The notes beneath the pieces were generated by a model. It worked only from the letters and a program-made list of their open reading frames with translations, ran no database searches and was not told the DNA's origin. The position numbers were made by a program, and so were the translations under genes. Positions 25,907-33,028 of a DNA stretch of 41,883 nucleotides are shown here, piece by piece; position 1 is the stretch's first letter, and every line of letters starts with the position of its first letter. Source of the DNA: Rhodospirillales bacterium (lineage in GTDB: Bacteria > Pseudomonadota > Alphaproteobacteria > UBA828); NCBI GenBank assembly GCA_028820995.1, contig JAPPHR010000112.1, positions 1 to 41,883 of the forward strand. The letters are read 5' to 3'.

Positions 25907-25940
25907 CGCTTTTCTCCTGTAGCCGCGCCGTTGGCAGCGC

Positions 25941-26336
25941 CTATTCCATGAGCGCGACTTTTTCAGGTGCGATCCTGACGATCACGCGCTGCTCGCCCTC
26001 CTGCCGGTAAGGATAGCTGTCGAGGTCCATGTACTTCTTGGCCATCGCGTCGATGTGCGCGTCGGCGCCCTCGTGCTCCATCGCCACGACACGGCCCTGG
26101 ATCATGGCCTGCAGATAAGGGTTCTCCATGTCGAACACGGCAATCGCAACCCGCGCATCGCGGCGCATGTTGCGGGGCTTCACCCGCCCTTCCGCCGTGT
26201 TGAAGACGATGTGCGGCCCGTCGGTGTGGATCCAGACAACGGTGGCCTGGGGCCCGCCGTCGCCCATGAGCGTGGCCACGGTCGCGAAGTTCTTGCCGTC
26301 GAGCAGTCTCCTGGCCAGTTCAGGCAATTCCACCAT
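25941..26336 (-). CDS. PPOX-class (pyridoxamine oxidase-fold) flavin/F420 protein
   Basis: 131 residues with the split-barrel pattern: LLDGKNFATVATLMGDGGPQ, VVWIHTDGPHIVFNTAEGRVK and NMRRDARVAIAVFDMENPY. The combination resembles the TIGR03618-type F420-dependent PPOX group, though FMN use is equally possible. I start at ATG 26336, with GGGAG upstream, because the family begins with this Leu-rich helix; the longer frame upstream has no similarity. It is transcribed before the SDR and luciferase-like genes. Confidence 0.82.
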   Translation of the reverse strand: MVELPELARRLLDGKNFATVATLMGDGGPQATVVWIHTDGPHIVFNTAEGRVKPRNMRRDARVAIAVFDMENPYLQAMIQGRVVAMEHEGADAHIDAMAKKYMDLDSYPYRQEGEQRVIVRIAPEKVALME

Positions 26337-26430
26337 CTTTTTTCTCCCTGATTCCGCCCCGCAGACGGGGCACAACCATACAGGCGGGGCCGACCGATCG
26401 CACGCCCCACCCAGCCCCGCCGCAATAGTT

Positions 26431-27606
26431 CTATCGGCCTGAAGTCGGCTTGAGGCTGATGTCTGCAACGCTCTTGAGGGACATCGCGGTGATGGCGTCG
26501 GAAAGCGGATAGGTCCGATGCCCCGGATAGAGAACCCATAGATGCTCCAGACCCAAGTCTTCCATGACGATATGCATGGACTTCGTTGTGCGTGGCGCGT
26601 CGGTACACTTGAACTCGAAGCCCCAGCGCCGTCCCCGCCGCAGCAACAGCAGATCGAGCTCGGCACCCCGCCGGGTGGCGTAGAAGTACGCTTCGTGCTG
26701 GCCGTGCGCGAGCAGCGTCTGCTCCAGTGCGAATCCCTCCCAACTGGCGCCGTAGCGCGGATGCACGGGCAGGTCCGTCTCCTTTTCGAGCCCTAGCAGA
26801 AAGTGCAGCACGCCGCTGTCGCGCAGATAGACCTTGGGAGACTTGACGATCCGCTTGCCCAGGTTCTCGAACCACGGCGGCAGGACCCGGACCATGAAGG
26901 CGCCAGCCAGCAGGTCGCGGTAGCGGTTCACCGCCGGAACGGTCACGTCCATCGAACGCGCCAGTTCCGCCGCGTTCCAGGTCTGCCCGTGATAGTGCGC
27001 GAGCATGCGCCAGAAGCGCCCCAGCGAGTCGGGCGAGACCCTGGAGCCCAGCCCTGGCACGTCACGCTCCAGAAATGTCCGCGTGAACGAGCGCATCCAG
27101 CGTGTCCACGCAGGCGCAGACGGTGCCAACCATGCGCGCGGGAAGCCTCCTCGCATCCAGAGCCGGTCCTGATTGACGGGTCCTACCTCGGCCAGCGAGA
27201 AGCCGCCCACGTCCACAAACAGAATCCGACCCGCCAGCGTCTCGGAAACCCCCTTGATCAGGTCCCAGGAAGCGCTGCCCAGCAGCAGGAAGACCGCCTT
27301 TCGATCGGGTTCGTCGCAGATCGGGCGCAGCACTTCGAACAACCCCGGCATGCGCTGGATTTCGTCGATGACGACCAGCCCCTCGCTGTTTCCCAGCACT
27401 CTCTCAGGTGTTCCGGTCAGCGCCTCGCGCGTCGCCGCAACTTCGAGGTCGAAGAGTGTGGACGGACCCGGCCACTCGTGGGCGAGTTGCCGGGCCAGTG
27501 TCGTCTTGCCCACCTGCCGGGCGCCTAGCAAGGCGACTGCCGGCACTTCGGAGAGGCCGCCGGCAATCTCTGCCAGAAGCGAAGGTCGCGCAATTAATTG
27601 TCGCAT
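26431..27606 (-). CDS. AAA_14 / DUF4143 ATPase
   Basis: 391 residues. The N-terminal ATPase has Walker A LLGARQVGKTTLARQ, Walker B GLVVIDEIQRMP and a sensor segment FLLLGSASWDL. The C-terminal DUF4143 domain contains VYLRDSGVLHFLLG and an endonuclease-like core ELDLLLLRRGRRWGFEFK. Such proteins are widespread and often lone; some are thought to be linked to mobile elements or stress, without proven function. ATG 27606 is preferred over the TTG four codons earlier because the MRQLIARP start is common. The first ~110 bp upstream are locally AT-rich. Confidence 0.88.
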   Translation of the reverse strand: MRQLIARPSLLAEIAGGLSEVPAVALLGARQVGKTTLARQLAHEWPGPSTLFDLEVAATREALTGTPERVLGNSEGLVVIDEIQRMPGLFEVLRPICDEPDRKAVFLLLGSASWDLIKGVSETLAGRILFVDVGGFSLAEVGPVNQDRLWMRGGFPRAWLAPSAPAWTRWMRSFTRTFLERDVPGLGSRVSPDSLGRFWRMLAHYHGQTWNAAELARSMDVTVPAVNRYRDLLAGAFMVRVLPPWFENLGKRIVKSPKVYLRDSGVLHFLLGLEKETDLPVHPRYGASWEGFALEQTLLAHGQHEAYFYATRRGAELDLLLLRRGRRWGFEFKCTDAPRTTKSMHIVMEDLGLEHLWVLYPGHRTYPLSDAITAMSLKSVADISLKPTSGR

Positions 27607-27723
27607 ATCTAATGACAACGTTATGATTTACGACCATTATGAAGGATAGAGGACACACCGGGTTGCGTCCAGCGCCAATATCGCCAGTGAGGGAGGGCTG
27701 TCGCCGCCCCGAGCTCCGGCCGC

Positions 27724-28593
27724 TCAGGCCACCCACTCGTTGGCGTCGCCGGCGTCGCCGGCGATGGTGGTGCGGACCATGCGGCGCGGCTGATCCGGGG
27801 GATGGCCGAGGCCGCGGTGCAGGACGCAGCGGTTGTCCCACAGCACCAGATCGCCCTCCCGCCACTTGTGGACGAAAATGCGCGGCGGCCGGCACGCATC
27901 GGCGCACAGCCGCTCCAGCAGGCGGCGGCTCTCTTCCTGATCCTCGCCGACGATGTGGCTCGCGTGGCGGCCGATATAGAGGTTGCGCCGCCCGGTCGCC
28001 GGATGGGTGCGGATGACGGGCTGCTCCACCGGCGGCAGAGAGTCCCACTCGTCCTCGGTAATCCCGCCCATGCCACCGACCTTGCTCTGGCTGTAGGCAT
28101 AGCTGTGCACGGCCGTCTTGTCCGCAAGCCAGTCCCGCATGGCGGGCTCCAGGGCGTCGAAGGCCGCGCGCATGTCGGCGAAGGCGGTCTCGCCGCCGGT
28201 CTTCGGCACGATCTTCGCCGACAGTGCCGAGCCCTTGGCCGGGATGCGCTTGAAGGAGCTGTCGGTGTGCCAGAAATTGTTGCCGTGCAGCAGCCTGCCC
28301 GTGTCGCTGTCGGCCCCCCAGAGCGTCCCGTCCTTCTTCACGTTGGAGAGGTGGATGATCGCCGGATCGCCCTGGGTGTGCGTCTTGGTGAGGCTGCGCT
28401 CCAGCGGGCCGAAACGCTCGCTGAAGGCGACCTGCGCCTCTTCCGTCAGGTGCTGATCGGGGAACATCAGCACGGCGTAGGCGTGCCACGCCGCCTCGAC
28501 GGCGGCGAAGGTCTCGTCGTCGATCGCATCGAGCCGCACGTTGCGGACCGTCGCACCGAGGGTGGCGTCGGTCGGGGTGATTTCAGGCGTCAT
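27724..28593 (-). CDS. TauD/TfdA-family 2-oxoglutarate dioxygenase
   Basis: 289 residues, Fe(II)/2-oxoglutarate oxygenase of the TauD family. The metal ligands His and Asp are in NNFWHTDSSF and the distal His in NRCVLHRG; the 2-oxoglutarate Arg is in RRMVRTTIAG. Other family signatures are THTQGDPAIIHLSNV and GGETAFADMRAAFDAL. It would hydroxylate a small molecule such as a sulfonate, phenoxyacid or quaternary amine; the substrate is not determined. A strong AGGGGGAGGGGG purine run precedes ATG 28593. It follows the enolase-superfamily gene by 21 bp. Confidence 0.9.
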   Translation of the reverse strand: MTPEITPTDATLGATVRNVRLDAIDDETFAAVEAAWHAYAVLMFPDQHLTEEAQVAFSERFGPLERSLTKTHTQGDPAIIHLSNVKKDGTLWGADSDTGRLLHGNNFWHTDSSFKRIPAKGSALSAKIVPKTGGETAFADMRAAFDALEPAMRDWLADKTAVHSYAYSQSKVGGMGGITEDEWDSLPPVEQPVIRTHPATGRRNLYIGRHASHIVGEDQEESRRLLERLCADACRPPRIFVHKWREGDLVLWDNRCVLHRGLGHPPDQPRRMVRTTIAGDAGDANEWVA

Positions 28594-28614
28594 GGCCCCC
28601 TCCCCCTGCGTCGA

Positions 28615-29769
28615 TTACTCCCTGGCCCAGCCCGGAATGTAGCAGGGTCCCGGAATCGCGGGATAGCGCTCCAGAACCGATTCGTCGATCTCGATCCCGA
28701 GGCCCGGCCCGTCCGGCGGCTCGATGTGGCCGTCCACGACACCCGTATAGCCCTTCGCGAGGTCAGTGCGGAAGGGGTTCACCTGGGCGACGTCGGCCTC
28801 GTAGATCAGCCCGTTCGGGATCGCCGACAGCAGATGCGCGTTTCCGGCCGCGCTCAGGATGCTGTGGCTCGTGTGCGGCGCCATCGGGATGTGCCAGGCC
28901 GCGGCCATGTCCGAGATCTTCTTGAGCTCGCTGAGCCCGCCCGACTTGCAGAAATCCGCCTGGCAGACGGAGATCGCGCGTCCCTCGAACAGCGCGCGGA
29001 AGGCCGGCCTCCCGTAGTGGTTCTCGCCGGCGGCGATGGGGATGGCGGTGCGCGTACGAAGCTCCGCGTAGGCCGGGATGTTGTCCGGCGTGAACGGCTC
29101 TTCCAGCCAGTACACCCGGTTCTCCTCGCAGTAGCGCAGCACGTCCGGGATATCGAGCAGGTCGTAGCGCGTCGCGGCATCGACGGCGATGTCGAGATCG
29201 TCGCCGAAAGTCTTGCGGATGTGGTTCACGCGCATGGCGTCCCGCGCCGGGTGGTCGCCGACGCGCATCTTGATCGCCGTATAGCCCTCGGCCACCAGAG
29301 CGGCGACCTCTTTCTCCAAGTTTTCCGGTGGCTTGAAGCCGAGACTTAAACCGCCGGCATAGGCGCGGATGCGTTTCTTGGAGCCGCCCATCAGCGTGTA
29401 GATCGGCAAGCCCAGCAGCTTGCCCTTGAGGTCCCAGAGCGCGTTGTCGATGCCGGCCAATGCAGTGATGCTGCCGGCGCCCAGCCCGTGCGTTGTGATC
29501 TGCTGGCGCTCGAGCCGGTGCCAGATGCCCTCGCTGTCCAGCGGGTCGGCGCCGACGATGAGCGAGCCCAGCCCGTCCTGGACCACCGTCGCCATCGCCG
29601 TGGGGTTCTGGCCGTGATGCGCCTCACCGAGGCCGGTGGCACCGCTCTCGTCGGTGATCCGCACGAGCACGATATCGCGCTTGGTGTTGGTGCCGAGACC
29701 CATGCGCACGAGATTGGTCTCGAACGGGCACGAATGAGCGCTTGCGCGCACCTCGACGATCCTGGCCAT
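28615..29769 (-). CDS. Enolase-superfamily sugar-acid dehydratase/racemase
   Basis: 384 residues, mandelate-racemase/muconate-lactonising type. The capping domain includes LGTNTKRDIVLVRITDESG. Barrel motifs are Lys in TAIKMRVGDHP, the metal ligands Asp (IAVDAATRYD), Glu (WLEEPF) and Glu (AAGENHYG), then CQADFCKSGG and a His in APHTSHS. It abstracts an alpha proton of a carboxylate, often dehydrating a sugar acid. GGGGAGAAAG precedes ATG 29769. It is first in the minus-strand pair with the TauD-like gene. Confidence 0.9.
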   Translation of the reverse strand: MARIVEVRASAHSCPFETNLVRMGLGTNTKRDIVLVRITDESGATGLGEAHHGQNPTAMATVVQDGLGSLIVGADPLDSEGIWHRLERQQITTHGLGAGSITALAGIDNALWDLKGKLLGLPIYTLMGGSKKRIRAYAGGLSLGFKPPENLEKEVAALVAEGYTAIKMRVGDHPARDAMRVNHIRKTFGDDLDIAVDAATRYDLLDIPDVLRYCEENRVYWLEEPFTPDNIPAYAELRTRTAIPIAAGENHYGRPAFRALFEGRAISVCQADFCKSGGLSELKKISDMAAAWHIPMAPHTSHSILSAAGNAHLLSAIPNGLIYEADVAQVNPFRTDLAKGYTGVVDGHIEPPDGPGLGIEIDESVLERYPAIPGPCYIPGWARE

Positions 29770-29927
29770 CGCTTTCTCCCCTGTGACGCCGGCTGCGGTG
29801 CCGCCGCGCCGAAGCTATGCCGCCGCAGGCCTGTCTGCAAGCCGGGCCAATTGGCATATACGAACTGCATATCGTCATATCAAAATCGAATAATCGTAAT
29901 TGGAAAATCCGATGAATAATCTGATTC
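29770..29927. promoter_or_regulatory. AT-rich divergent intergenic region
   Basis: 158 bp between the divergent enolase-superfamily and nuclease genes. The part 29850-29925 is much more AT-rich than its surroundings and holds three closely spaced CATAT words (GCATATACG, GCATATCG, TCATATC) that could be regulator-binding sites. No perfect promoter is seen. Confidence 0.4.
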
Positions 29928-30737
29928 GTGAGACTCATCTCGGACATCGCCGTGACATGGGCGCACGGGCTTTCCTGCCGCTCGGCAGTAGTGGGACTCG
30001 CCGTGCTTGCGGTCGTAGCTGCTGGCATCGCCAATTTCGGTCAGGCCTTCGGCGCCGAGTCCTGGCGCGGCCTCGTCATCGCACCAGAGGACCGCTGCGC
30101 ACCTTACGACCGAGACAAGTACCGCTATTCGCAGTCGGTCGAAGCCGAGATCGTCGCCGCCATGGGGGGCAGAATCTACGGACCCTACACGGGGCGTCAC
30201 TTTTCGAGCACAAGCCGCACCGACATCGAGCACATCGTCGCCGTCTCCGAGGGCCATGACAGCGGACTCTGTGCCGCCGACCCTTCGGTCCGGCATCGCT
30301 TCGCCTCCGACCTGCTCAACCTGACCCTGGCCGCGCCCGAGGTGAACCGCTGCGGCGGGAACGGCAAGTGCGCCTATGACGCCGCAGAATGGCTTCCCCC
30401 CAGGAACCGCTGCTGGTTCGCCGCGCGCGTCGTTGCCGTCAAGTTCAAGTATTCCCTGACCGTTGACCGCGATGAAGCCGCCGCGCTGCAGCGCGTCCTC
30501 TCGGACTGCTCCTCCACCGACATCGTCTTTACCGACCGTGAGGCGAAGGCCCCCACTGCGTCGCCGGCGACCGGGCCCACTGTCATCTCGGTGGCCTTGC
30601 GACTCTATGACGACAATCGCAACGGCCGCATCACGTGCGCGGAGGCGAGACGCCACGGCATTGCTCCCGTGTCGCGCGACCATCCGGCCTATGCCTTCAT
30701 GCGCGACGGGGACGGCGACGGAGTAGTCTGCGAATAG
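29928..30737 (+). CDS. Exported HNH-type nuclease with C-terminal Excalibur domain
   Basis: 269 residues. An N-terminal hydrophobic segment (VVGLAVLAVVAAGIANFGQA, residues ~21-40) looks like a signal anchor or signal peptide. The middle has an HNH/DUF1524-like motif: TDIEHIVAVSEGHDSGLC, then SDLLNLTLAAPEVNR, and pairs of Cys around GGNGKCAYD that could form disulphides or bind metal. The end, LYDDNRNGRITCAEARRHG to RDGDGDGVVC, is a calcium-binding Excalibur-type region. It is probably a secreted or periplasmic DNase. The start is GTG 29928 in an AT-rich region; an alternative start further in cannot be excluded. Confidence 0.8.
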   Translation: MRLISDIAVTWAHGLSCRSAVVGLAVLAVVAAGIANFGQAFGAESWRGLVIAPEDRCAPYDRDKYRYSQSVEAEIVAAMGGRIYGPYTGRHFSSTSRTDIEHIVAVSEGHDSGLCAADPSVRHRFASDLLNLTLAAPEVNRCGGNGKCAYDAAEWLPPRNRCWFAARVVAVKFKYSLTVDRDEAAALQRVLSDCSSTDIVFTDREAKAPTASPATGPTVISVALRLYDDNRNGRITCAEARRHGIAPVSRDHPAYAFMRDGDGDGVVCE

Positions 30738-30819
30738 CGGCCAGAGGCTCACCTGTCTCGACCGAAGTCCAACTAACTTCGCACACCAGCCGGCCGGGCC
30801 GCCGCCGGCGGGAGGGAAC

Positions 30820-31686
30820 TCAGGCGACGGGCGGGGCCGTCGGCGGGTTCACGCCGCTGCCTGAATTGGACGCCCCTTCAAGGCATTGCGCGGAATTGGC
30901 TTCGTTTTGCAAAATAGCTTCTTCGCCGTCGCGCGCGGCCCCGGCAGAGACCCCGACGGCGGGTGCGTGCGAGGCCCGGGGTGCGGGCGGGCGCGCCCCG
31001 CCGGAGGGAGCCGATTCGGGATCGGCCTCTGCCGGCGGCGCCGGGTCGGGATCGGCCGTTCGGTCCGGCGGCGGGGCGCTATTCTCGGCCGCCGCGCCCG
31101 CCGCGTCGCGCAGGCGGCGGAACTCGTCCAGCGTCCGGTTCAACGACCGCTGCAGCATCGCTTCGTGACGTGCAATCCGGTCGAAGGTGCGCGCGCTCTC
31201 CCGCCGCTCCACCAGCACCCGTGCCGATGGTGCCTCGGCCATGATGCTCGCGTCGATTTGGAGTCTCCTCATTGCGAGCGTTTCCTTCGCCTTCATCGCC
31301 TCCTCCCCCAGGTGCTGGGCGAGACAGCCATCGACAAGGGCGCGATTCTGCGCTTGATCCAGCGAGCTGCGCTTCAGGCTGAGCTCGCCGTGGATGAAGA
31401 GCTCCGCCTCCATCCGGGCGGCGCGGTCGAGCCGCCACAGCAGCACGGCGACGCGCTCCGCCAGCACCTCCTGCAGCGCGCCCGCCGGCGCGAGGTCGGC
31501 GATCACGCCCTCCCTGAGCCGCGCGAACGCGTCCCCGTCCTCATCTGGAAGCAGCACGAGACACTCGGCGGTGAGGCCGTGGCTGAGCGCGTTGGCCGAC
31601 GATGCTGCCTTGCCGGCCTCGGTCCTCGGCCCGGTGCTCTTGCGGGCGTTCTCCCGGTTGGCTTCGATCTGTCTCTGGGTCGCCAT
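30820..31686 (-). CDS. Uncharacterised protein with ANRENARKSTGPRT start and low-complexity tail
   Basis: 288 residues. The N-terminus (ANRENARKSTGPRTEAGK, then ALSHGLTAE) is shared by a widespread family of unknown function seen near accessory regions. The middle is Leu/Arg-rich helix (ERVAVLLWRLDRAARMEAEL). The last ~80 residues are Pro/Ala/Gly-rich and end with an ILQNEANS segment, a word that recurs in such tails. AAAGGAG precedes ATG 31686. A perfect 16-bp palindrome lies 63 bp upstream. It converges with the nuclease gene. Confidence 0.65.
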   Translation of the reverse strand: MATQRQIEANRENARKSTGPRTEAGKAASSANALSHGLTAECLVLLPDEDGDAFARLREGVIADLAPAGALQEVLAERVAVLLWRLDRAARMEAELFIHGELSLKRSSLDQAQNRALVDGCLAQHLGEEAMKAKETLAMRRLQIDASIMAEAPSARVLVERRESARTFDRIARHEAMLQRSLNRTLDEFRRLRDAAGAAAENSAPPPDRTADPDPAPPAEADPESAPSGGARPPAPRASHAPAVGVSAGAARDGEEAILQNEANSAQCLEGASNSGSGVNPPTAPPVA

Positions 31687-31983
31687 GACGGCTCCTTTCG
31701 CGTTCGGACGAAATCGGAGCATCATCGACCGCGGCAGCCCGGTCGGTAACCGCACCATGGTGCGGTGCGGTGTCGGATATCGTTGTGGACCCGGCGCAAG
31801 GCCGGCCTGGGGTACCGGTCGCCGGCTCCGGCATCGATGGGAAGTGGCGGATGTGTTGGCGCCGCATGGCGAACCATCGCCTCCTGAGCTAGAGTCTTGT
31901 CAGCTGACCTCGTCACCGGGCACGGCACGTCCGACGCCCGCACCTCGCACTGCTGTGTTTTCCGACCCGAACCAAGGACAGCC
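31687..31983. other. Intergenic region with palindrome, no gene seen
   Basis: 297 bp between the divergent unknown-protein gene and the sterol desaturase-family gene. Apart from the palindrome at 31750-31765 I see no gene, clear promoter pair or terminator. It probably carries the promoters of both genes. Confidence 0.4.
31750..31765. repeat. 16-bp perfect palindrome, copy 3 of the repeat core
   Basis: CCGCACCATGGTGCGG, perfectly self-complementary, differs from the core of copies 1 and 2 by one base that in those breaks the symmetry. It is followed by TGCGGTG, partly like copy 1 (TGCATGG). It lies 63 bp before the start of the unknown protein gene. Confidence 0.75.
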
Positions 31984-32919
31984 ATGGCCGGCTTCGACGA
32001 TCTGATCGCGGCCCTGCCGGCGTGGCCCGTCATCCTCGGCGCACACCTTCTGCTCATCGTCGTTCCGGCGAGTGTCGCCTTCCTTGCTCTCTATGTGTGG
32101 AAGGGCAATCCCTTCCGTTGGCGCAAGATCCAGCCCGGTTTCGCGCCGCCCCATGCAATCCGGCGCGAGGTGCTCTATTCGCTTCTCACGGCGCTCATCT
32201 TTGCGCTCAACGGCGTCTTCATCTACGTCTCGATGGCGAACGGCTGGTCGCTCGTCTACACGCACGTGGCGGATTACGGCTGGCTCTACGGCGCCTTCAG
32301 TCTGGCGGTGACCATCGTGCTTCACGATGCCTATTTCTACTGGACCCATCGCCTGATGCACCATCCGCGCCTGTTCGATCGGTTTCACCGGCTGCATCAT
32401 GAATCGCACAGCCCGTCGCCCTGGGCGGCCTATGCCTTTGCGCCCATGGAGGCCGTGGTTCAGGCGATGTTCCTGACAATCCTCATATTCATCCTGCCGC
32501 TGCACGTTACGGTCATATACCTGTTCATGCTCCACATGATCGTCCGCAACGTTATCGGCCACAGCGGCTTCGAGCTGTTTCCACGAAGCGTGCCGGCGCA
32601 TCCGGTGCTCGGCGTCTTGACCACGACCACGCATCACGACCTTCACCACAGCTCCAGGGGCTCCAACTACGGCCTCTATTTCACCTGGTGGGATCGCCTG
32701 GCCGGCACGGAGCATCCGGAGTACCGCGAGGTCTTCGATCGTGTGACCGGCGGGCCAGAGACGCCGGCCGCCTCGCCGTCGAGTACGCCGGTGACGTGGA
32801 GTCCCACCGCGGTCGACATTGAGAACGCCGAACGTGACTCGGTGTGGAACGTCAACGCCTGTGACGCGCCCGATATTGCCGATTTGGAAGCCCCGATCGG
32901 CGCCAGGCCCACGCGCTGA
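31984..32919 (+). CDS. Sterol desaturase / fatty-acid hydroxylase-family membrane protein
   Basis: 311 residues with four or more hydrophobic segments (for example [55 protein letters not shown]) and the eight-histidine pattern of the superfamily: HDAYFYWTHRLMHH, HRLHHESH, HSGFE and HHDLHHSS, which bind a di-iron centre. It hydroxylates or desaturates a lipid in the membrane. I start at ATG 31984 (MAGFDDLI), since the longer in-frame leader is not conserved. The C-terminal ~60 residues after WWDRLAGTEHPEY are Thr/Pro-rich and less typical. Confidence 0.85.
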   Translation: MAGFDDLIAALPAWPVILGAHLLLIVVPASVAFLALYVWKGNPFRWRKIQPGFAPPHAIRREVLYSLLTALIFALNGVFIYVSMANGWSLVYTHVADYGWLYGAFSLAVTIVLHDAYFYWTHRLMHHPRLFDRFHRLHHESHSPSPWAAYAFAPMEAVVQAMFLTILIFILPLHVTVIYLFMLHMIVRNVIGHSGFELFPRSVPAHPVLGVLTTTTHHDLHHSSRGSNYGLYFTWWDRLAGTEHPEYREVFDRVTGGPETPAASPSSTPVTWSPTAVDIENAERDSVWNVNACDAPDIADLEAPIGARPTR

Positions 32920-33028
32920 TAGACAATCTGTCGGTGCACACCGCCAATGGTCTATCCGGGCCCGTTTTCGGCCCCGCCCGCTTGCGCAGGCCCGGAGCCT
33001 CGGGAACAATCCCGCGCCTGGAGGCCGA

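Noticed and set aside
27600-27632. TCGCATAT and TTATGATTTA words resembling dif arms
   Set aside because: The centre between the arm-like words is about 12 bp instead of 6 and the right arm has several mismatches.
30799-30811. CCGCC-GCC-GGCGG hairpin between convergent genes as a terminator
   Set aside because: The stem is only 5 bp, without a T-run, in a GC-rich stretch where such hairpins occur by chance.
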